The notes: generated by a model not told the origin, from the sequence alone. Shown: positions 44,645 through 54,503, counted from the first letter of the stretch. The stretch is DNA of 64,000 nucleotides from Streptomyces spongiicola (GCF_003122365.1 NZ_CP029254.1:2429001-2493000); one strand, 5' to 3'. Translations and numbers: made by a program.

Positions 44645-45202
44645 TCAGGCGGTGCCGAGGCCTTCGAGCACCACGGCGCCGGGGAGCCCGGCGAAGACCT
44701 TCCCGGGCACGATCAGCTTGCCGCGGCGGCGGCCGCTGCCGACGAGCACCCACTCGGTGCCGACGACCGCGGAGTCGACGAGCAGGGGCCAGCCGGCGGG
44801 CAGGCCGATCGGGGTGATCCCGCCGTACTCCATGCCCGACTCGTCCGTCGCGGTCTCCATGGGCGCGAACGAAGCCTTGCGGGCGCCGAGTTGCCTGCGC
44901 ACGACGCCGTTGACGTCGACCCGGGTCCTGGACGGGACCAGGCACGCGGCGAGGGTCGACGCACCGCCGCGCCTGCCGGCCACCACGACGCAGTTGGCCG
45001 AGGCGGAGAGGAGGCCGGCGCCGTGGTGCTCGACGAACACGGCGGTGTCGGCGATGGCCGGGTCGGTGTCGACGTACAGCAGTTGCCGGGCCGGGACGCC
45101 ACCGCTCCAGGCCCGTACGGCGTCGGCGACGGGGGCGACCAGGAGGTCGAGGCACTCCGGGGCGGGCCGTGCGTCGTCGAAGTCTCCGATGGGTGCGCGC
45201 AT
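44645..45202 (-). CDS. YbaK/ProX-type aminoacyl-tRNA editing domain protein
   Basis: 185 residues of the YbaK fold, which in characterised members deacylates mischarged tRNAs. Visible family blocks are TAVFVEHHGAGL, VPSRTRVDVNGVVRRQLGARK and EYGGITPIGLPAGWPLLVD. The ATG at 45202 (MRAPIGDFDD) is preferred to one 10 codons upstream, because family homology starts there. It is freestanding and unlinked to a synthetase gene. Confidence 0.82.
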   Translation of the reverse strand: MRAPIGDFDDARPAPECLDLLVAPVADAVRAWSGGVPARQLLYVDTDPAIADTAVFVEHHGAGLLSASANCVVVAGRRGGASTLAACLVPSRTRVDVNGVVRRQLGARKASFAPMETATDESGMEYGGITPIGLPAGWPLLVDSAVVGTEWVLVGSGRRRGKLIVPGKVFAGLPGAVVLEGLGTA

Positions 45203-45311
45203 GACGGGCACGCTACAGCGGACGGGGTCCACCGGGCCGGACCTCTCGGCGGACAGGGCCCCTCGGCCGGGTCCTCAGCCGGGGTCCTCGGCCGGGTCCT
45301 CGGCCGGGCCC

Positions 45312-45884
45312 TCAGCGGACGGGAGGGATGGAGACGGCCATGGTCATCTCGACCGTCCCGGCGCCCGCGTTGCGGTAGACGTGGGGGACGTTCGCCTCGT
45401 AGGTCGCCGAGGTTCCGGCCGGCACCGTGTACGGCTGCCCCTCGACGACGAGGGTGAGTTCCCCGGATGTGACGTGCAGGAGTTCGACGGTGCCGTCGGG
45501 GTGGGGGTCGGACGCGCTCTCCTCACCCGGCGCCAGCGTCCAGGACCAGAGTTCCAGCGGGCCACGGGCCTCGGCGCCGACGAGCAGCGTGGTCGAGCTG
45601 CCGCCGGGGGTGGACCACATGCGTACGGCCTGCTCCCGCGGCACGAGCCGGACCTGCGGTCCCTGGTCGTAGTCGAGCAGTGTGGTGATGCTGACGCCGA
45701 GCGCGTCGGCGAGCTTGACCGTGGTGCCCACGCTGGGATTGGTGCGCGCCTGCTCGATCTGGATGATCATGCCGCGGCTGACGCCCGAGCGGGCGGCGAG
45801 GGCGTCGAGCGTGAAACCCCGCTCGCCGCGCCAGCGCTTCAGGTTGCGGGCGAGCGACTGCGTGAGCTGTTCGAGGTCCGACAC
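45312..45884 (-). CDS. XRE regulator with C-terminal cupin domain
   Basis: 190 residues from the GTG at 45884 (MSDLEQLTQSLARN); an ATG 11 codons upstream (45917) is an alternative. The helix-turn-helix is at about 12-70 (TLDALAARSGVSRGMIIQIE) and the cupin at about 115-185 (LHVTSGELTLVVEG, ANVPHVYRN). Such proteins repress a neighbouring transporter or enzyme. It is divergent from an EamA transporter gene, and direct repeats lie between them. Confidence 0.9.
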   Translation of the reverse strand: MSDLEQLTQSLARNLKRWRGERGFTLDALAARSGVSRGMIIQIEQARTNPSVGTTVKLADALGVSITTLLDYDQGPQVRLVPREQAVRMWSTPGGSSTTLLVGAEARGPLELWSWTLAPGEESASDPHPDGTVELLHVTSGELTLVVEGQPYTVPAGTSATYEANVPHVYRNAGAGTVEMTMAVSIPPVR

Positions 45885-45911
45885 ATTCCGTCCAATATTT
45901 TTGATAGACCA

Positions 45912-45965
45912 GTTCAACCAGCTGTACTACGGTGTGGTGCACCCGATTGTTCACCGAACTGTACT
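45912..45965. promoter_or_regulatory. direct repeats between XRE-cupin and EamA genes
   Basis: GTTCAACCAGCTGTACT (about 45912-45928) and GTTCACCGAACTGTACT (45949-45965) are similar 17 bp units. A plus-strand promoter can be drawn as TTGATA (45901-45906), 18 bp, TACTAC, so the repeats cover the -10 and the leader of the transporter gene. The XRE-cupin protein is the likely binder. Confidence 0.45.
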
Positions 45966-45976
45966 GCGAGGCATCG

Positions 45977-46843
45977 ATGACAGCCCTGTTCGCCCTGGCC
46001 ACCAGTCTTCTTTGGGGGCTGGCCGACTTCGGCGGCGGACTGCTGACGCGACGCACCCCCGCGCTGACGGTCGTGGTCGTCTCGCAGACCATCGCCGTGG
46101 CCGTCCTCGGCGTGATCGTCGCGCTCATCGGCGGCTGGAGCGAGGCGGGGCCCCTGCTCTGGTACGCGGTGGCGGCAGGTGTCGTCGGCCCGGTGGCGAT
46201 GCTGAGTTTCTACAAGGCGTTGGCCCTCGGCCCCATGGGCGTCGTCTCCCCCCTGGGATCGCTCGGGGTCGTGGTGCCCGTCTCGGTGGGTCTGCTCCTG
46301 GGCGAGCGGCCCGGGCTGCTCCAGTTCGCGGGCATCGGCGTCGCCGTCGCCGGCGTTCTGCTCGCGGGCGGCCCGGAACTGCGGGGCGCGCCGGTTCAGC
46401 GCCAGGCGATCCTGCTGACCCTGCTCGCCGCGTTCGGTTTCGGCTCCGTGATGGCGCTCATCGCCGAGGCATCGACCACGATCACCGGCCTGTTCCTGGC
46501 ACTGTTCGTGCAGCGCGTCACCAATGTCCTGGTGGGCGGCGCGGCGCTGGTCGTCTCGGTGAAGCGGGGCGGCCGCCTGCTCCCCGAGGACGGCGGGCCC
46601 GGCCTGATCGTCCGCTCGCTGCCGGCCCTCGCCTTCGTCGGCCTGGCGGATGTCGCCGCCAACGGCACGTACTCCATCGCCGCGCAGCAGGGCCCGGTGG
46701 CGATCGCGGCGGTGCTCGCCTCGCTCTATCCCGTGGTCACCGCCCTGGCCGCGCGCGGCGTGCTCAAGGAGCGGCTGCGCGCGGTGCAGACCGCCGGCGC
46801 CGGGCTCGCGCTCGTCGGGACGGTCCTCCTGGCGACGGGCTGA
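45977..46843 (+). CDS. EamA/DMT-superfamily transporter
   Basis: 288 residues with ten hydrophobic segments in two EamA repeats (LLWGLADFGGGLLTRR at the start, YPVVTALAARGVLKERL near the end). The DMT family exports metabolites or amino acids. The ATG at 45977 (MTALFALATSLLWG) is the start. It is likely repressed by the divergent XRE-cupin protein. Confidence 0.87.
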   Translation: MTALFALATSLLWGLADFGGGLLTRRTPALTVVVVSQTIAVAVLGVIVALIGGWSEAGPLLWYAVAAGVVGPVAMLSFYKALALGPMGVVSPLGSLGVVVPVSVGLLLGERPGLLQFAGIGVAVAGVLLAGGPELRGAPVQRQAILLTLLAAFGFGSVMALIAEASTTITGLFLALFVQRVTNVLVGGAALVVSVKRGGRLLPEDGGPGLIVRSLPALAFVGLADVAANGTYSIAAQQGPVAIAAVLASLYPVVTALAARGVLKERLRAVQTAGAGLALVGTVLLATG

Positions 46844-46885
46844 CCGCCGTCCGCGGTCCCACCGGGCCACCGGGCCACCGGCCGG

Positions 46886-47677
46886 TCAGCGTTCGTCGAG
46901 GTCGGCGAGACCGGAGAGACCGGAGAGATCGTCGCGATCGGGAAGATCCGCGAGACCGGCCAGGGCGACCAGTTGCTCCGGTGTCACACCCTCCGGGATC
47001 GGCAGCGGCGCGGGCGTCCGCATCGGCGGCTGCCAGCCCTCGACCGGGTCCCAGCTGCGGACCACCCTGGCGGGCGCACCGGCGACCACCGAGTGGTCGG
47101 GCACCTCGCCGCGGACGACGGCCCCCGCCGCGACCACGACGTTGCGGCCGAGGCGGGCCCCCGGCAGGATCACGGCGCCCGTGCCCAGCCAGCAGCCGGG
47201 CCCGATCTCCACGGGCTCGGCGCGCGGCCACTGCTTGCCGACCGGCGTACACGGGTCGTCGTAGCTGTGGTTGGTCGATGTGATGTAGACGTACGGGCCG
47301 CAGTACGTGTCGGAACCGATCCGCACCCGGGTGTCGGCGATGACATGGCTGCCGCGACCGAGCACCACACCGTCGCCGAAGGTGAGGATCGGGTCGGGTC
47401 CGAGGTCGAGGCCGGGCATCATGCCCGCGGTCAGCGTCACCTGCTCGGCGATGATGCAGTGCTCGCCTAGCTCGATCCACGCCTCCCCGAACACCGTTCC
47501 CTGCGGGAACGCCAGCCGGGTACCGGCGCCGATGGCACGGAAGCGCAGCGGGCCGGGCCGCTCCGCCGTCACCGCGCCCGCCTCCCGCACCCAGCGCCAG
47601 CCGGCGTGCACGGCCCGCGACACCAGTCGCCGCCACCAGGAGACCGGCGGGAGGAACGTGTTTCGGTTCTTCGGCAC
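46886..47677 (-). CDS. left-handed beta-helix acyltransferase
   Basis: 263 residues with hexapeptide repeats (ADTRVRIGSDTYCGPYVYI, EIGPGCWLGTGAVILPGARLG) and the VVAGAPARVVRSWD end of the NeuD/maltose-acetyltransferase-like group. It carries the catalytic-type histidine in STNHSYDDP. The GTG at 47677 is the start. It converges on the EamA gene. The acceptor is unknown. Confidence 0.85.
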   Translation of the reverse strand: MPKNRNTFLPPVSWWRRLVSRAVHAGWRWVREAGAVTAERPGPLRFRAIGAGTRLAFPQGTVFGEAWIELGEHCIIAEQVTLTAGMMPGLDLGPDPILTFGDGVVLGRGSHVIADTRVRIGSDTYCGPYVYITSTNHSYDDPCTPVGKQWPRAEPVEIGPGCWLGTGAVILPGARLGRNVVVAAGAVVRGEVPDHSVVAGAPARVVRSWDPVEGWQPPMRTPAPLPIPEGVTPEQLVALAGLADLPDRDDLSGLSGLADLDER

Positions 47678-47859
47678 CAGGCCACGTTAGTGGGCCCGGA
47701 CGCGGGCAACCCGGGACGTGCGCTGTGACCTTCACCCCACGCCGTGCGGCGCGTGGATCCGCGGGGGAAGCGCCGCGGAGCGCTGCGGGTGGAATTGCGA
47801 GGGGCGGTCCAGACGGCAGTCTGGGGTGGGAGGACCCGAGTGCCCGCGACGAGCCGGAG

Positions 47860-47990
47860 CGAGGCGGAGCCGAAGGAAGGTGAACCGGAGGCGGAGCCGA
47901 AGGAGGCGAATGAACCGGAGGGGGATGCGGGGGCGCGGGAACGAGAGGACGCGGGAACGCGGGAACAAAAGGACGCGGCGCCGGGAAGCT
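47860..47990. repeat. GGAGGCGGAGCC-rich simple-sequence region
   Basis: The 349 bp gap 47678-48026 contains purine-rich repeats such as GGAGGCGGAGCCGAAGGAGG and CGCGGGAACGAGAGG. No gene is supported. Confidence 0.6.
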
Positions 47991-48026
47991 GACGAGTACA
48001 CGCGGGAACGAGGAGAAGGGACCAGG

Positions 48027-49244
48027 GTGGCAGCAACCAGCGAACCCCTGCGTGATCTGGTACGGCGCCATCGGGAGCCGGCAGTCGTCCAGACGGTGCG
48101 ATCCACCGCCGCCGCGGTCGTCTCCTATGTCATCGCCCTCCGGTTGAGCGGCGAACCGGTACCCCTGACCGCACCGCTGACGGCGCTGCTCGTCGTCCAG
48201 GTCACGCTCTACTCGACGCTCACCACCGGCATCCGGCGGGTCAACTCGGTCGTGGCCGGTGTGCTGATCGCGATCGGTTTCAGCGCCCTGGTGGGACTGA
48301 GCTGGTGGAGCCTGGGGCTGGTGATCCTCGCGTCGCTGGTGATCGGGCGGTTCGTGAAGGTCGGCGAGTTCGTGCCCGAAGTGGCGATCAGCGCCATGCT
48401 CGTCCTCGGTGTGACACAGGTGACGGAGACGGCCTGGGACCGGGTGCTCGAGACCCTGATCGGTGCGGTGGTGGGGCTGCTCTTCAACGTCCTCTTCGTA
48501 CCGCCCGTCTGGGTGGGCGACGCCAGCGCGGCGATCAACGACCTCTCGGGGCGGATGCGGGGCCTGCTGGCGCACATCGCCGAGGAACTCGGCGAGCACA
48601 CCCCGGTGGCACGGGCGGCTGCCCGGCTGCACGAGGCCCGCCGGCTCGACCACGACATCGTGCAGGTGGACGCGGCGCTTCGGCAGGCGGAGGAGAGCCT
48701 GCGGCTCAATCCACGGGTCAAGGAGCCGGAGCTGTCCCGGGTCGTGCTCAGAACCGGGCTGGACACCCTGGAGATCTGCGCGGTGATCCTCCGGGTCTCC
48801 TGCCGGACGCTCACCGACCTGGCGAAGACCCAGCCCACCGGCACCATCTTCCCGCCTGCCGCGACCAGGGGGCTACAGGACCTGTTCGGTCATCTGTCCG
48901 ATGCCATCGGGGCCTTCACCGCCCTGATCACCACCCAGATGTCCGTCGCCGGTGCGGACGCCGAGGCCCGCCTCTCCCAGGAACTCTCCGAGGGCCGCGC
49001 CTGCCGGGACCGCGTCGCCGCGGTGCTCCTCGACGGCCTCCGCGAGGACCGGCGGAACTGGCAGCTGCACGGGGCGCTGCTGGCCGAGGCCGACCGGATC
49101 CTCGACGAACTGGACGTCGAGAAGCGGTCCGAGCGCCTCATCGAGGAACTCGACCGGCACGCCCGCGAGCGCCTAACGCGCCGCAGGCGGCTCGACGAGG
49201 TGAAGGTCCGAGTCCGCCGCGGTCTGGGGCGGAACGGGGAGTGA
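48027..49244 (+). CDS. FUSC/aromatic-acid-exporter-like membrane protein
   Basis: 405 residues. Four N-terminal transmembrane helices at about 20-150 (VGLLFNVLFVPPVWVGD ends the membrane part) and a long helical cytoplasmic domain rich in Glu/Arg. This matches the DUF939/FUSC group related to AaeB exporters. I chose the GTG at 48027, after AGGAGAAGGGACCAGG; the upstream frame is low complexity. The transported compound is unknown. Confidence 0.83.
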   Translation: MAATSEPLRDLVRRHREPAVVQTVRSTAAAVVSYVIALRLSGEPVPLTAPLTALLVVQVTLYSTLTTGIRRVNSVVAGVLIAIGFSALVGLSWWSLGLVILASLVIGRFVKVGEFVPEVAISAMLVLGVTQVTETAWDRVLETLIGAVVGLLFNVLFVPPVWVGDASAAINDLSGRMRGLLAHIAEELGEHTPVARAAARLHEARRLDHDIVQVDAALRQAEESLRLNPRVKEPELSRVVLRTGLDTLEICAVILRVSCRTLTDLAKTQPTGTIFPPAATRGLQDLFGHLSDAIGAFTALITTQMSVAGADAEARLSQELSEGRACRDRVAAVLLDGLREDRRNWQLHGALLAEADRILDELDVEKRSERLIEELDRHARERLTRRRRLDEVKVRVRRGLGRNGE

Positions 49245-49358
49245 GACGGGGCGGGCGGGGGCGCCTCGGCGACCGCCGGCGCTGGGGCACACCGGGGCGG
49301 CCGCACCGGCACCGAAGTGCGGTGCGGCCGCCCCGGGTATGAGCGGCGCGGGCCGGGC

Positions 49359-49532
49359 TCAGCGGCCGGACTTCCTCATCCGCTCGCCGGCGTCGTGCGC
49401 GGCCTCCTGGGCCTTGCCCGCCATCTGCTCGCCACGGCCCTCGGCCTGCATCCCGCGGTCGCCCATGGCCTTCCCGGCGGATTCCTTCATCTTGCCCTTG
49501 GCCTGCTTCGCCTTGGCCTTTGCCTTGCCCAT
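49359..49532 (-). CDS. CsbD-family stress protein
   Basis: 57 residues, Lys/Ala/Gly/Glu-rich and very hydrophilic (MGKAKAKAKQAKGKMKESAG, then GDRGMQAEGRGEQMAGK). CsbD-like proteins are sigma-B-type stress-induced in Gram-positive bacteria. GAAGGGACAACCGAC precedes the ATG at 49532. Confidence 0.8.
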   Translation of the reverse strand: MGKAKAKAKQAKGKMKESAGKAMGDRGMQAEGRGEQMAGKAQEAAHDAGERMRKSGR

Positions 49533-49755
49533 GTCGGTTGTCCCTTCGTTGTGGGGGGTGGACTTGCATATCCACCTTGCGCTCCTCACGCAGGGTCCGC
49601 AATCGATGACGCTCGGCACACGGGCGCAGTGGGGCGGCGTCGGTCCGGTGGCTCGGGCGCCGGATGAGTGAACGGTTCGGGGTCGACGGGTGGGCCCGGG
49701 TCGGGGTCCGATCGGCTCGGGATCGACGGGCGGAGCCGGATCGGGGTCCGATCGG

Positions 49756-49803
49756 GGCCGTCGGGCCGTCGGGCCGTCGGGCCGTCGGGCCGTCGGGCCG
49801 TGT
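49756..49803. repeat. nonamer array (GCCGTCGG G)
   Basis: Five to six copies of the 9 bp unit GCCGTCGGG stand in the gene-free gap 49533-50228. Nothing else is recognised there. Confidence 0.8.
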
Positions 49804-50228
49804 GACGGTGCGGACGGCCGGGGATCGCGGAGTACGGGATCGGAGCCGCTCGGCACCGGTTCGGGGCCGTCCGGGTGCGGTCCCTTCGAGGTCGTCGTGA
49901 CTGCGCCTTCCGGGTCCTCGGAGGGGGGGTTCGCACGTCCGGGCACCCGAACCCGAACCCGCATGGAGCGATGAAGTACCGGAGGCCTGCCGTGCGGGCG
50001 GGCATGCCGGATCCCCGGGCACGGCGGATCGCGCGGACACGGCGGCAGCGGACAGCGCGCCGCCGTACGGCGCGGCCGTCGCAGGAGGGCGCCACACGCC
50101 GGCGGGCCGCACCGCCCGCGGTCCGGAGGCCGCGGCCGGACGCTCCCGCGGCGGGCTGCACCGCCGCTACCGCCCCCGTATGGGGCCCCGTATGGGTCGC
50201 ACCGCCCGGCTGCCCGACCGCAGTTGTG

Positions 50229-50765
50229 TCAGCCCTCGGCCGCCGCCCGGTGGTTCTTCACCAGCCCCAGGTACATCGCGGCGTTGAGCCTGACGCCCTC
50301 GCGCTCCTCGTCCGTCAGCTCCCGCTTGATCCTGGCCGGGACGCCTGCGACGAGGGAGCCCGGCGGCACCCGCATGCCCTGCGGCACGAGTGCCTGCGCC
50401 GCCACGAGGGAACCGGCGCCGATGTGGGCGCCGTTGAGGACGGTCGCGCCCATGCCGACGAGGACGTCGTCCTCGACGGTGCAGCCGTGGAGCACGGCGT
50501 TGTGTCCCACGGAGACGCGTTCACCGATGGTCACGGGGAAGCCGGGGTCGACATGGACGGTGCAGTTGTCCTGGATGTTGCTGTCGGCGCCGAGGACGAT
50601 CGGGCCGCAGTCGGCGCGCAGCACGGTGTGGTACCAGACGCTCGCGCCGGCGGCCATGGTGACGTCGCCGATCACGACGGACGTGGGCGCGGTGAACGCC
50701 TCCGGGGAGATCCTCGGCTCCTTGCCGCCGACCGCCGAGACCAGTGCTCGCTCACGCTCCGCCAT
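50229..50765 (-). CDS. gamma-class carbonic anhydrase-like protein
   Basis: 178-residue left-handed beta-helix protein of the gamma-CA/PaaY group. The zinc-site block GHNAVLHGC (about 95-103) and NIQDNCTVHVD (about 67-77) are present. The ATG at 50765 begins MAERERALVSAVGG. The upstream gap (50766-51099) contains only short GC repeats. Catalytic activity as a carbonic anhydrase is not certain in this subfamily. Confidence 0.87.
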   Translation of the reverse strand: MAERERALVSAVGGKEPRISPEAFTAPTSVVIGDVTMAAGASVWYHTVLRADCGPIVLGADSNIQDNCTVHVDPGFPVTIGERVSVGHNAVLHGCTVEDDVLVGMGATVLNGAHIGAGSLVAAQALVPQGMRVPPGSLVAGVPARIKRELTDEEREGVRLNAAMYLGLVKNHRAAAEG

Positions 50766-51099
50766 CGCCCTCTCCTCACCCCGGCCGCCGTGCCACTCTC
50801 CCGTGCACCGTAGGCGATGCCTCGGCGGGTCCGTCCGCCGGGGGCGGCACTTGCGCCTCCCGGCGGACGGACCCAACTTCTCGACGCTCGGGGTCGTACC
50901 CGGGTCCGGGCCGCGCCCCTGAGGCACCGCTCGGGCCCGCCCGCGACCGGGCCCGGGCCGCCCGGCGCGCACCGCCCGGCGTGCACCGCCCGGCGTGCAC
51001 CATCCGGCGGCACACGCAGGGCAGTCCGTCTCGGGGTGAGGGCCGCCCCCGGGCCGTGGGCGCGGCAACGTACCGGGTATGCGGAACCCCCGGGGAGGG

Positions 51100-51555
51100 T
51101 CAGCCGTTCGGACGCAGCGTCCAGACGACCGTCATCTCACCGGTCACCGCGTCGTCGGACTCGCGGGTGATGTGGACGGCGACGGGGAACTCGGGCCGCC
51201 CCCCGGCGTCCAGCTCCGCGACGACCTCCGCGGCGGGGCGCCCGAGGGTCGCGGTGGCGGTGACGACGCCCCTGGCCAGCTTCCGGTAGGCGATCTCGGC
51301 CTTCACCGCGAGCGGGACGGCCCGGGACAGCTGCTCGCCGAAGGCGGCGAGCACGATCGCGCCACTGGCGGACTCGGCCAGCGTGAACATCGCACCGGCA
51401 TGCGGCCCGCCCACGTGGTTGTGGTAGTCGGCCTGGTCCGGCAACCGGACTACGGCGCGCTCGGGGGAGGTCTCCAGGAACTCCAGGTTCAGGGTCCTGG
51501 CCATCGGGACCGTGGCGGCGAGCAGCTCACCCACGGACATCTGGTCTGCACTCAT
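51100..51555 (-). CDS. hotdog-fold thioesterase (PaaI/DUF4442 group)
   Basis: 151 residues. NHVGGPHAGAMFTLAESASG (about 46-65) holds the long helix of the hotdog fold. The start ATG at 51555 follows the stop-rich upstream frame. It probably hydrolyses acyl-CoA thioesters. Confidence 0.82.
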   Translation of the reverse strand: MSADQMSVGELLAATVPMARTLNLEFLETSPERAVVRLPDQADYHNHVGGPHAGAMFTLAESASGAIVLAAFGEQLSRAVPLAVKAEIAYRKLARGVVTATATLGRPAAEVVAELDAGGRPEFPVAVHITRESDDAVTGEMTVVWTLRPNG

Positions 51556-52005
51556 GGGACCGGATGTTACCCACGGGTAGAACGCCTTGGCCATCCCCTC
51601 GCCAGGGGGCGGACCGACCACCGCGCACCCGCCCCGCGACGGCGACCGCGACCGATGCCGATGCCGGTGCCGGTGTGGAGGCCGGTGTGGAGGCCGAGGC
51701 CGGTGTGAAGAAGGACGGCGTGTGCGGCAGCGACGGCAAGGTGATCGCCCTCTCCGGCAGGAAGGCCGGGGGGACTTCCGCGTCCCGGGCCGGCCACGCC
51801 GCCAAGGGCGTCGACGGCGGTATCCCGGACGCGACGATCCTGCGGACCCCGGACCCCGGACCCCGGACCCCGGACACCGTTCACCGGGCACCGGGCACCG
51901 GGCACCGGGCGGCCGGCAGAGGCCCCGTCGTCCTGAACCGCCCGGCGGGGAGGCGGCGGTGAAACCGGTTTGGCAGGCGGGGGCGGCTGCGGCGATAGTC
52001 CCGGA
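51556..52005. other. gap without a supported gene
   Basis: 450 bp. There are short tandem runs of ACCGGGC and CGGACCC near 51850-51915. The plus-strand frame 51564-51962 contains a protein-like piece (VKKDGVCGSDGKVIALSG) but no ribosome site or known family. I see nothing else. Confidence 0.4.
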
Positions 52006-53313
52006 GTGGATACCCGTACGCCGCTCCTCAGCCGCCGTCCCGAATGGGCCGGCCGCAACTACTCGTTGCTGACCGCCGCCGCGGTCGTCACCAATCTGGG
52101 CTCGCACGGCGCGCTGATCGCCGCGGCGTTCGCGGTGCTGGAGTCCGGCGGCGACGGCGGCGACGTCGGTCTCGTCGCGGCTGCCCGCACCCTCCCCCTG
52201 GTGCTCTTCCTGCTCATCGGAGGGGCGATCGCCGACCGGCTGCCGCGGCACCGCGTGATGGTGGCCGCCAACGCCCTCAACTGCGTGTCCCAGGCCGCAT
52301 TCGCCGCGCTGGTGCTGGCCGGCGATCCGCAGCTGTGGCAGATGATGCTGCTCACCGCGCTCTGCGGCACCGGGCAGGCGTTCTTCGCCCCCGCCGCCGA
52401 GGGCATGCTGATCTCCAGTGTCGACGGGGAGCAGGCCGCACGGGCGTTCGCGCTCTTCCGCATGGCGATGCACGGGGCGGGCATCGGCGGCGCGGCGCTC
52501 GGCGGAGCCATGATCGCCGCGATCGGCCCCGGCTGGGTGCTCGCCGTCGACGCCGCCGCCTTCGCGGTCGCCGGCGCGCTCCGGGCGTTCCTCGACGTCG
52601 GTCACATCCCGGCGCGGGCCCCGGGCGGCGGGCTGCTCGGCGATCTGCGGGACGGCTGGCAGGAGGTCACGAGCCGCCCGTGGCTGTGGTCGATCGTGGC
52701 GCAGTTCTCCGTGGTGGTCGCGGTCGTGGGTGCCGCCGACGCCGTGTACGGACCGCTGGTCGCCGAGGAGTCGCTGGGCGGAGCCCGCCCGTGGGGCCTG
52801 GCGCTCGCGGCGTTCGGCGCCGGCACCCTGGTCGGGGCGCTGCTGATGATGCGCTGGAAGCCCCGGCGGATGCTGCTCGTCGGCACACTGTGCGTGTTCC
52901 CGCTGGCGCTGCCGTCGGCGGCGCTCGCCGTACCGGTGCAGATCGGCGCGCTGGTCGCGGTGATGTTCGTCAGCGGGGTCGCGATCGAGGTGTTCGGGGT
53001 GGCCTGGATGACCGCGCTGCACCAGGAGATCCCGGAGGAGAAGCTGTCCAGGGTCTCCGCGTACGACTGGTTCGGTTCGACCGCGATGCTGCCGCTGTCG
53101 ACGGCCCTGGCCGGCCCCGCCGAGAGCCTCTTCGGCCGGGAGACGGCACTGTGGGGTTGCGCGGCGCTGATCGTCGTGGTGACGGCGCTGGTGCTGCTGG
53201 TCCCGGACGTACGGAATCTGACGCGCCGTACGAGGCAGGTGGCCGCGCGTGGTCCCGTACCGGCCCCGGCCGCCGCGGCGGCCGCCGAACTCCAGCCGCG
53301 GGAGACGGCCTGA
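52006..53313 (+). CDS. MFS transporter
   Basis: 435 residues with about twelve hydrophobic helices. The loop GGAIADRLPRHRVM (about 68-81) is the MFS cytoplasmic motif. It belongs to the MFS_3/enterobactin-exporter-like group. The GTG at 52006, preceded by CCGGA, gives MDTRTPLLSRRPEWAGRN. A drug or siderophore export role is inferred. Confidence 0.87.
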   Translation: MDTRTPLLSRRPEWAGRNYSLLTAAAVVTNLGSHGALIAAAFAVLESGGDGGDVGLVAAARTLPLVLFLLIGGAIADRLPRHRVMVAANALNCVSQAAFAALVLAGDPQLWQMMLLTALCGTGQAFFAPAAEGMLISSVDGEQAARAFALFRMAMHGAGIGGAALGGAMIAAIGPGWVLAVDAAAFAVAGALRAFLDVGHIPARAPGGGLLGDLRDGWQEVTSRPWLWSIVAQFSVVVAVVGAADAVYGPLVAEESLGGARPWGLALAAFGAGTLVGALLMMRWKPRRMLLVGTLCVFPLALPSAALAVPVQIGALVAVMFVSGVAIEVFGVAWMTALHQEIPEEKLSRVSAYDWFGSTAMLPLSTALAGPAESLFGRETALWGCAALIVVVTALVLLVPDVRNLTRRTRQVAARGPVPAPAAAAAAELQPRETA

Positions 53314-53440
53314 CCCCCCGTGCCCCCTGCCCGGGCCGGCACCCACGGGGCGTCCGGGCCCGGGAGCCGGCCGCGCAGACCGGCCGCCGCGGCCCGGCCG
53401 GCACCGTCCGGCCGGCACCGTCCGGCCGACCCGACTGCGG

Positions 53441-54295
53441 TCACCCGATGCCGAACGACCCCTCCGGCGGCTCGGGGGACCCGGTCGCGTCCTCGTCGCC
53501 CACGGTCCCGGCGTCGCCGACGAAACGCCGCAGGCCGTCGCCGTACTCCACCCGGGCCGGGAAGACGTCGGACGCCGTCCGGCGGGCCAGGGCGGCGACG
53601 TCGATCGCCGCCTGCGAGGCCAGCAGGACGGCGTTGCCGAAGCGGCGTCCGCGCAGCACACCCGGCTCGGCGATCAGGGCGAGTTCCCGGAACACGGCCG
53701 CGAAGGTGGCCAGTTGCGAGCGGAGGAAGCCGAACGGGGCGCTGTCGGCGAGGTTCGCCGCGTAGACGCCGCCGGGACGGAGGGCACGGTCGGCGGCCCA
53801 CGCGTACTCCCGGGAGGTGAGGTGCGCCGGGACGCGCGAGCCTCCGAAGACATCGGCGATCAGTACATCGGCCGAGTCCTCGGGCGCCCGCTCCAGCCAT
53901 GTGCGCGCGTCCGCCGCGTGCACGGCTATGCCCGAGCCGGACGGCAGCGGCAGCCGCTCGGCGACGAGTGACAGCAGACCGCGGTCCGCCTCCACCACGT
54001 CCTGCCGTGAGCCGGGGCGGGTGGCCGCGACGTAGCGGGGCAGGGTGAGGGCCCCGCCGCCGAGGTGCACGACGTCGAGCGGTGCGCGTTCCCGCGCCGT
54101 GACGTCGAGGACGTGGGCGAGGCGCCGGGCGTACTCGAACTCCAGATGCGTGGGGTCGTCCAGGTCGACGTAGGACTGGGGTGCTCCCCCCACGGTGAGC
54201 AGCCAGGCCCGGGGTCTGTCGATGTCCGGCAGCAGCCTGGCGGTTCCGTGGTCCACGGCGCGCTCGACGGGAATCGGTTCGTCCACCCTGCCCAT
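53441..54295 (-). CDS. spermidine synthase-like (fused) methyltransferase-fold protein
   Basis: 284 residues with a Rossmann fold of the spermidine-synthase type (VVHLGGGALTLPRYVAATRP, about 74-93; ADVLIADVFGGSRVP, about 140-154). The putrescine-binding residues are not clearly visible, so a polyamine role is uncertain. The ATG at 54295 is the start. Confidence 0.83.
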   Translation of the reverse strand: MGRVDEPIPVERAVDHGTARLLPDIDRPRAWLLTVGGAPQSYVDLDDPTHLEFEYARRLAHVLDVTARERAPLDVVHLGGGALTLPRYVAATRPGSRQDVVEADRGLLSLVAERLPLPSGSGIAVHAADARTWLERAPEDSADVLIADVFGGSRVPAHLTSREYAWAADRALRPGGVYAANLADSAPFGFLRSQLATFAAVFRELALIAEPGVLRGRRFGNAVLLASQAAIDVAALARRTASDVFPARVEYGDGLRRFVGDAGTVGDEDATGSPEPPEGSFGIG

Positions 54296-54503
54296 TGTCC
54301 GCCCCCCGGCGTCTCCGCGAACGGCGGGGAGGCCCAGGGCCCGGGCAGTGGCTGGGCTGGGCTGGGCGTGACCGCGACAGGGGCGCGACGGAGGCCGGGG
54401 GCGTGGCAGGACGGGACGGAGGCAGGACGAGACGGGGACAGGGACAGGACGACAGGCGGGCAGGGCTCCGGAGCCCGGAGCCCGGAGCCTTCGGCGCCCC
54501 GGC

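Noticed and set aside
51564..51962. a frame containing VKKDGVCGSDGKVIALSG
   Set aside because: It lacks a good start and runs into simple repeats; not enough evidence for a gene.
51100..53661. an 853-codon minus-strand frame
   Set aside because: The first 151 codons from the ATG at 51555 are the thioesterase; the rest is antisense to the MFS gene.
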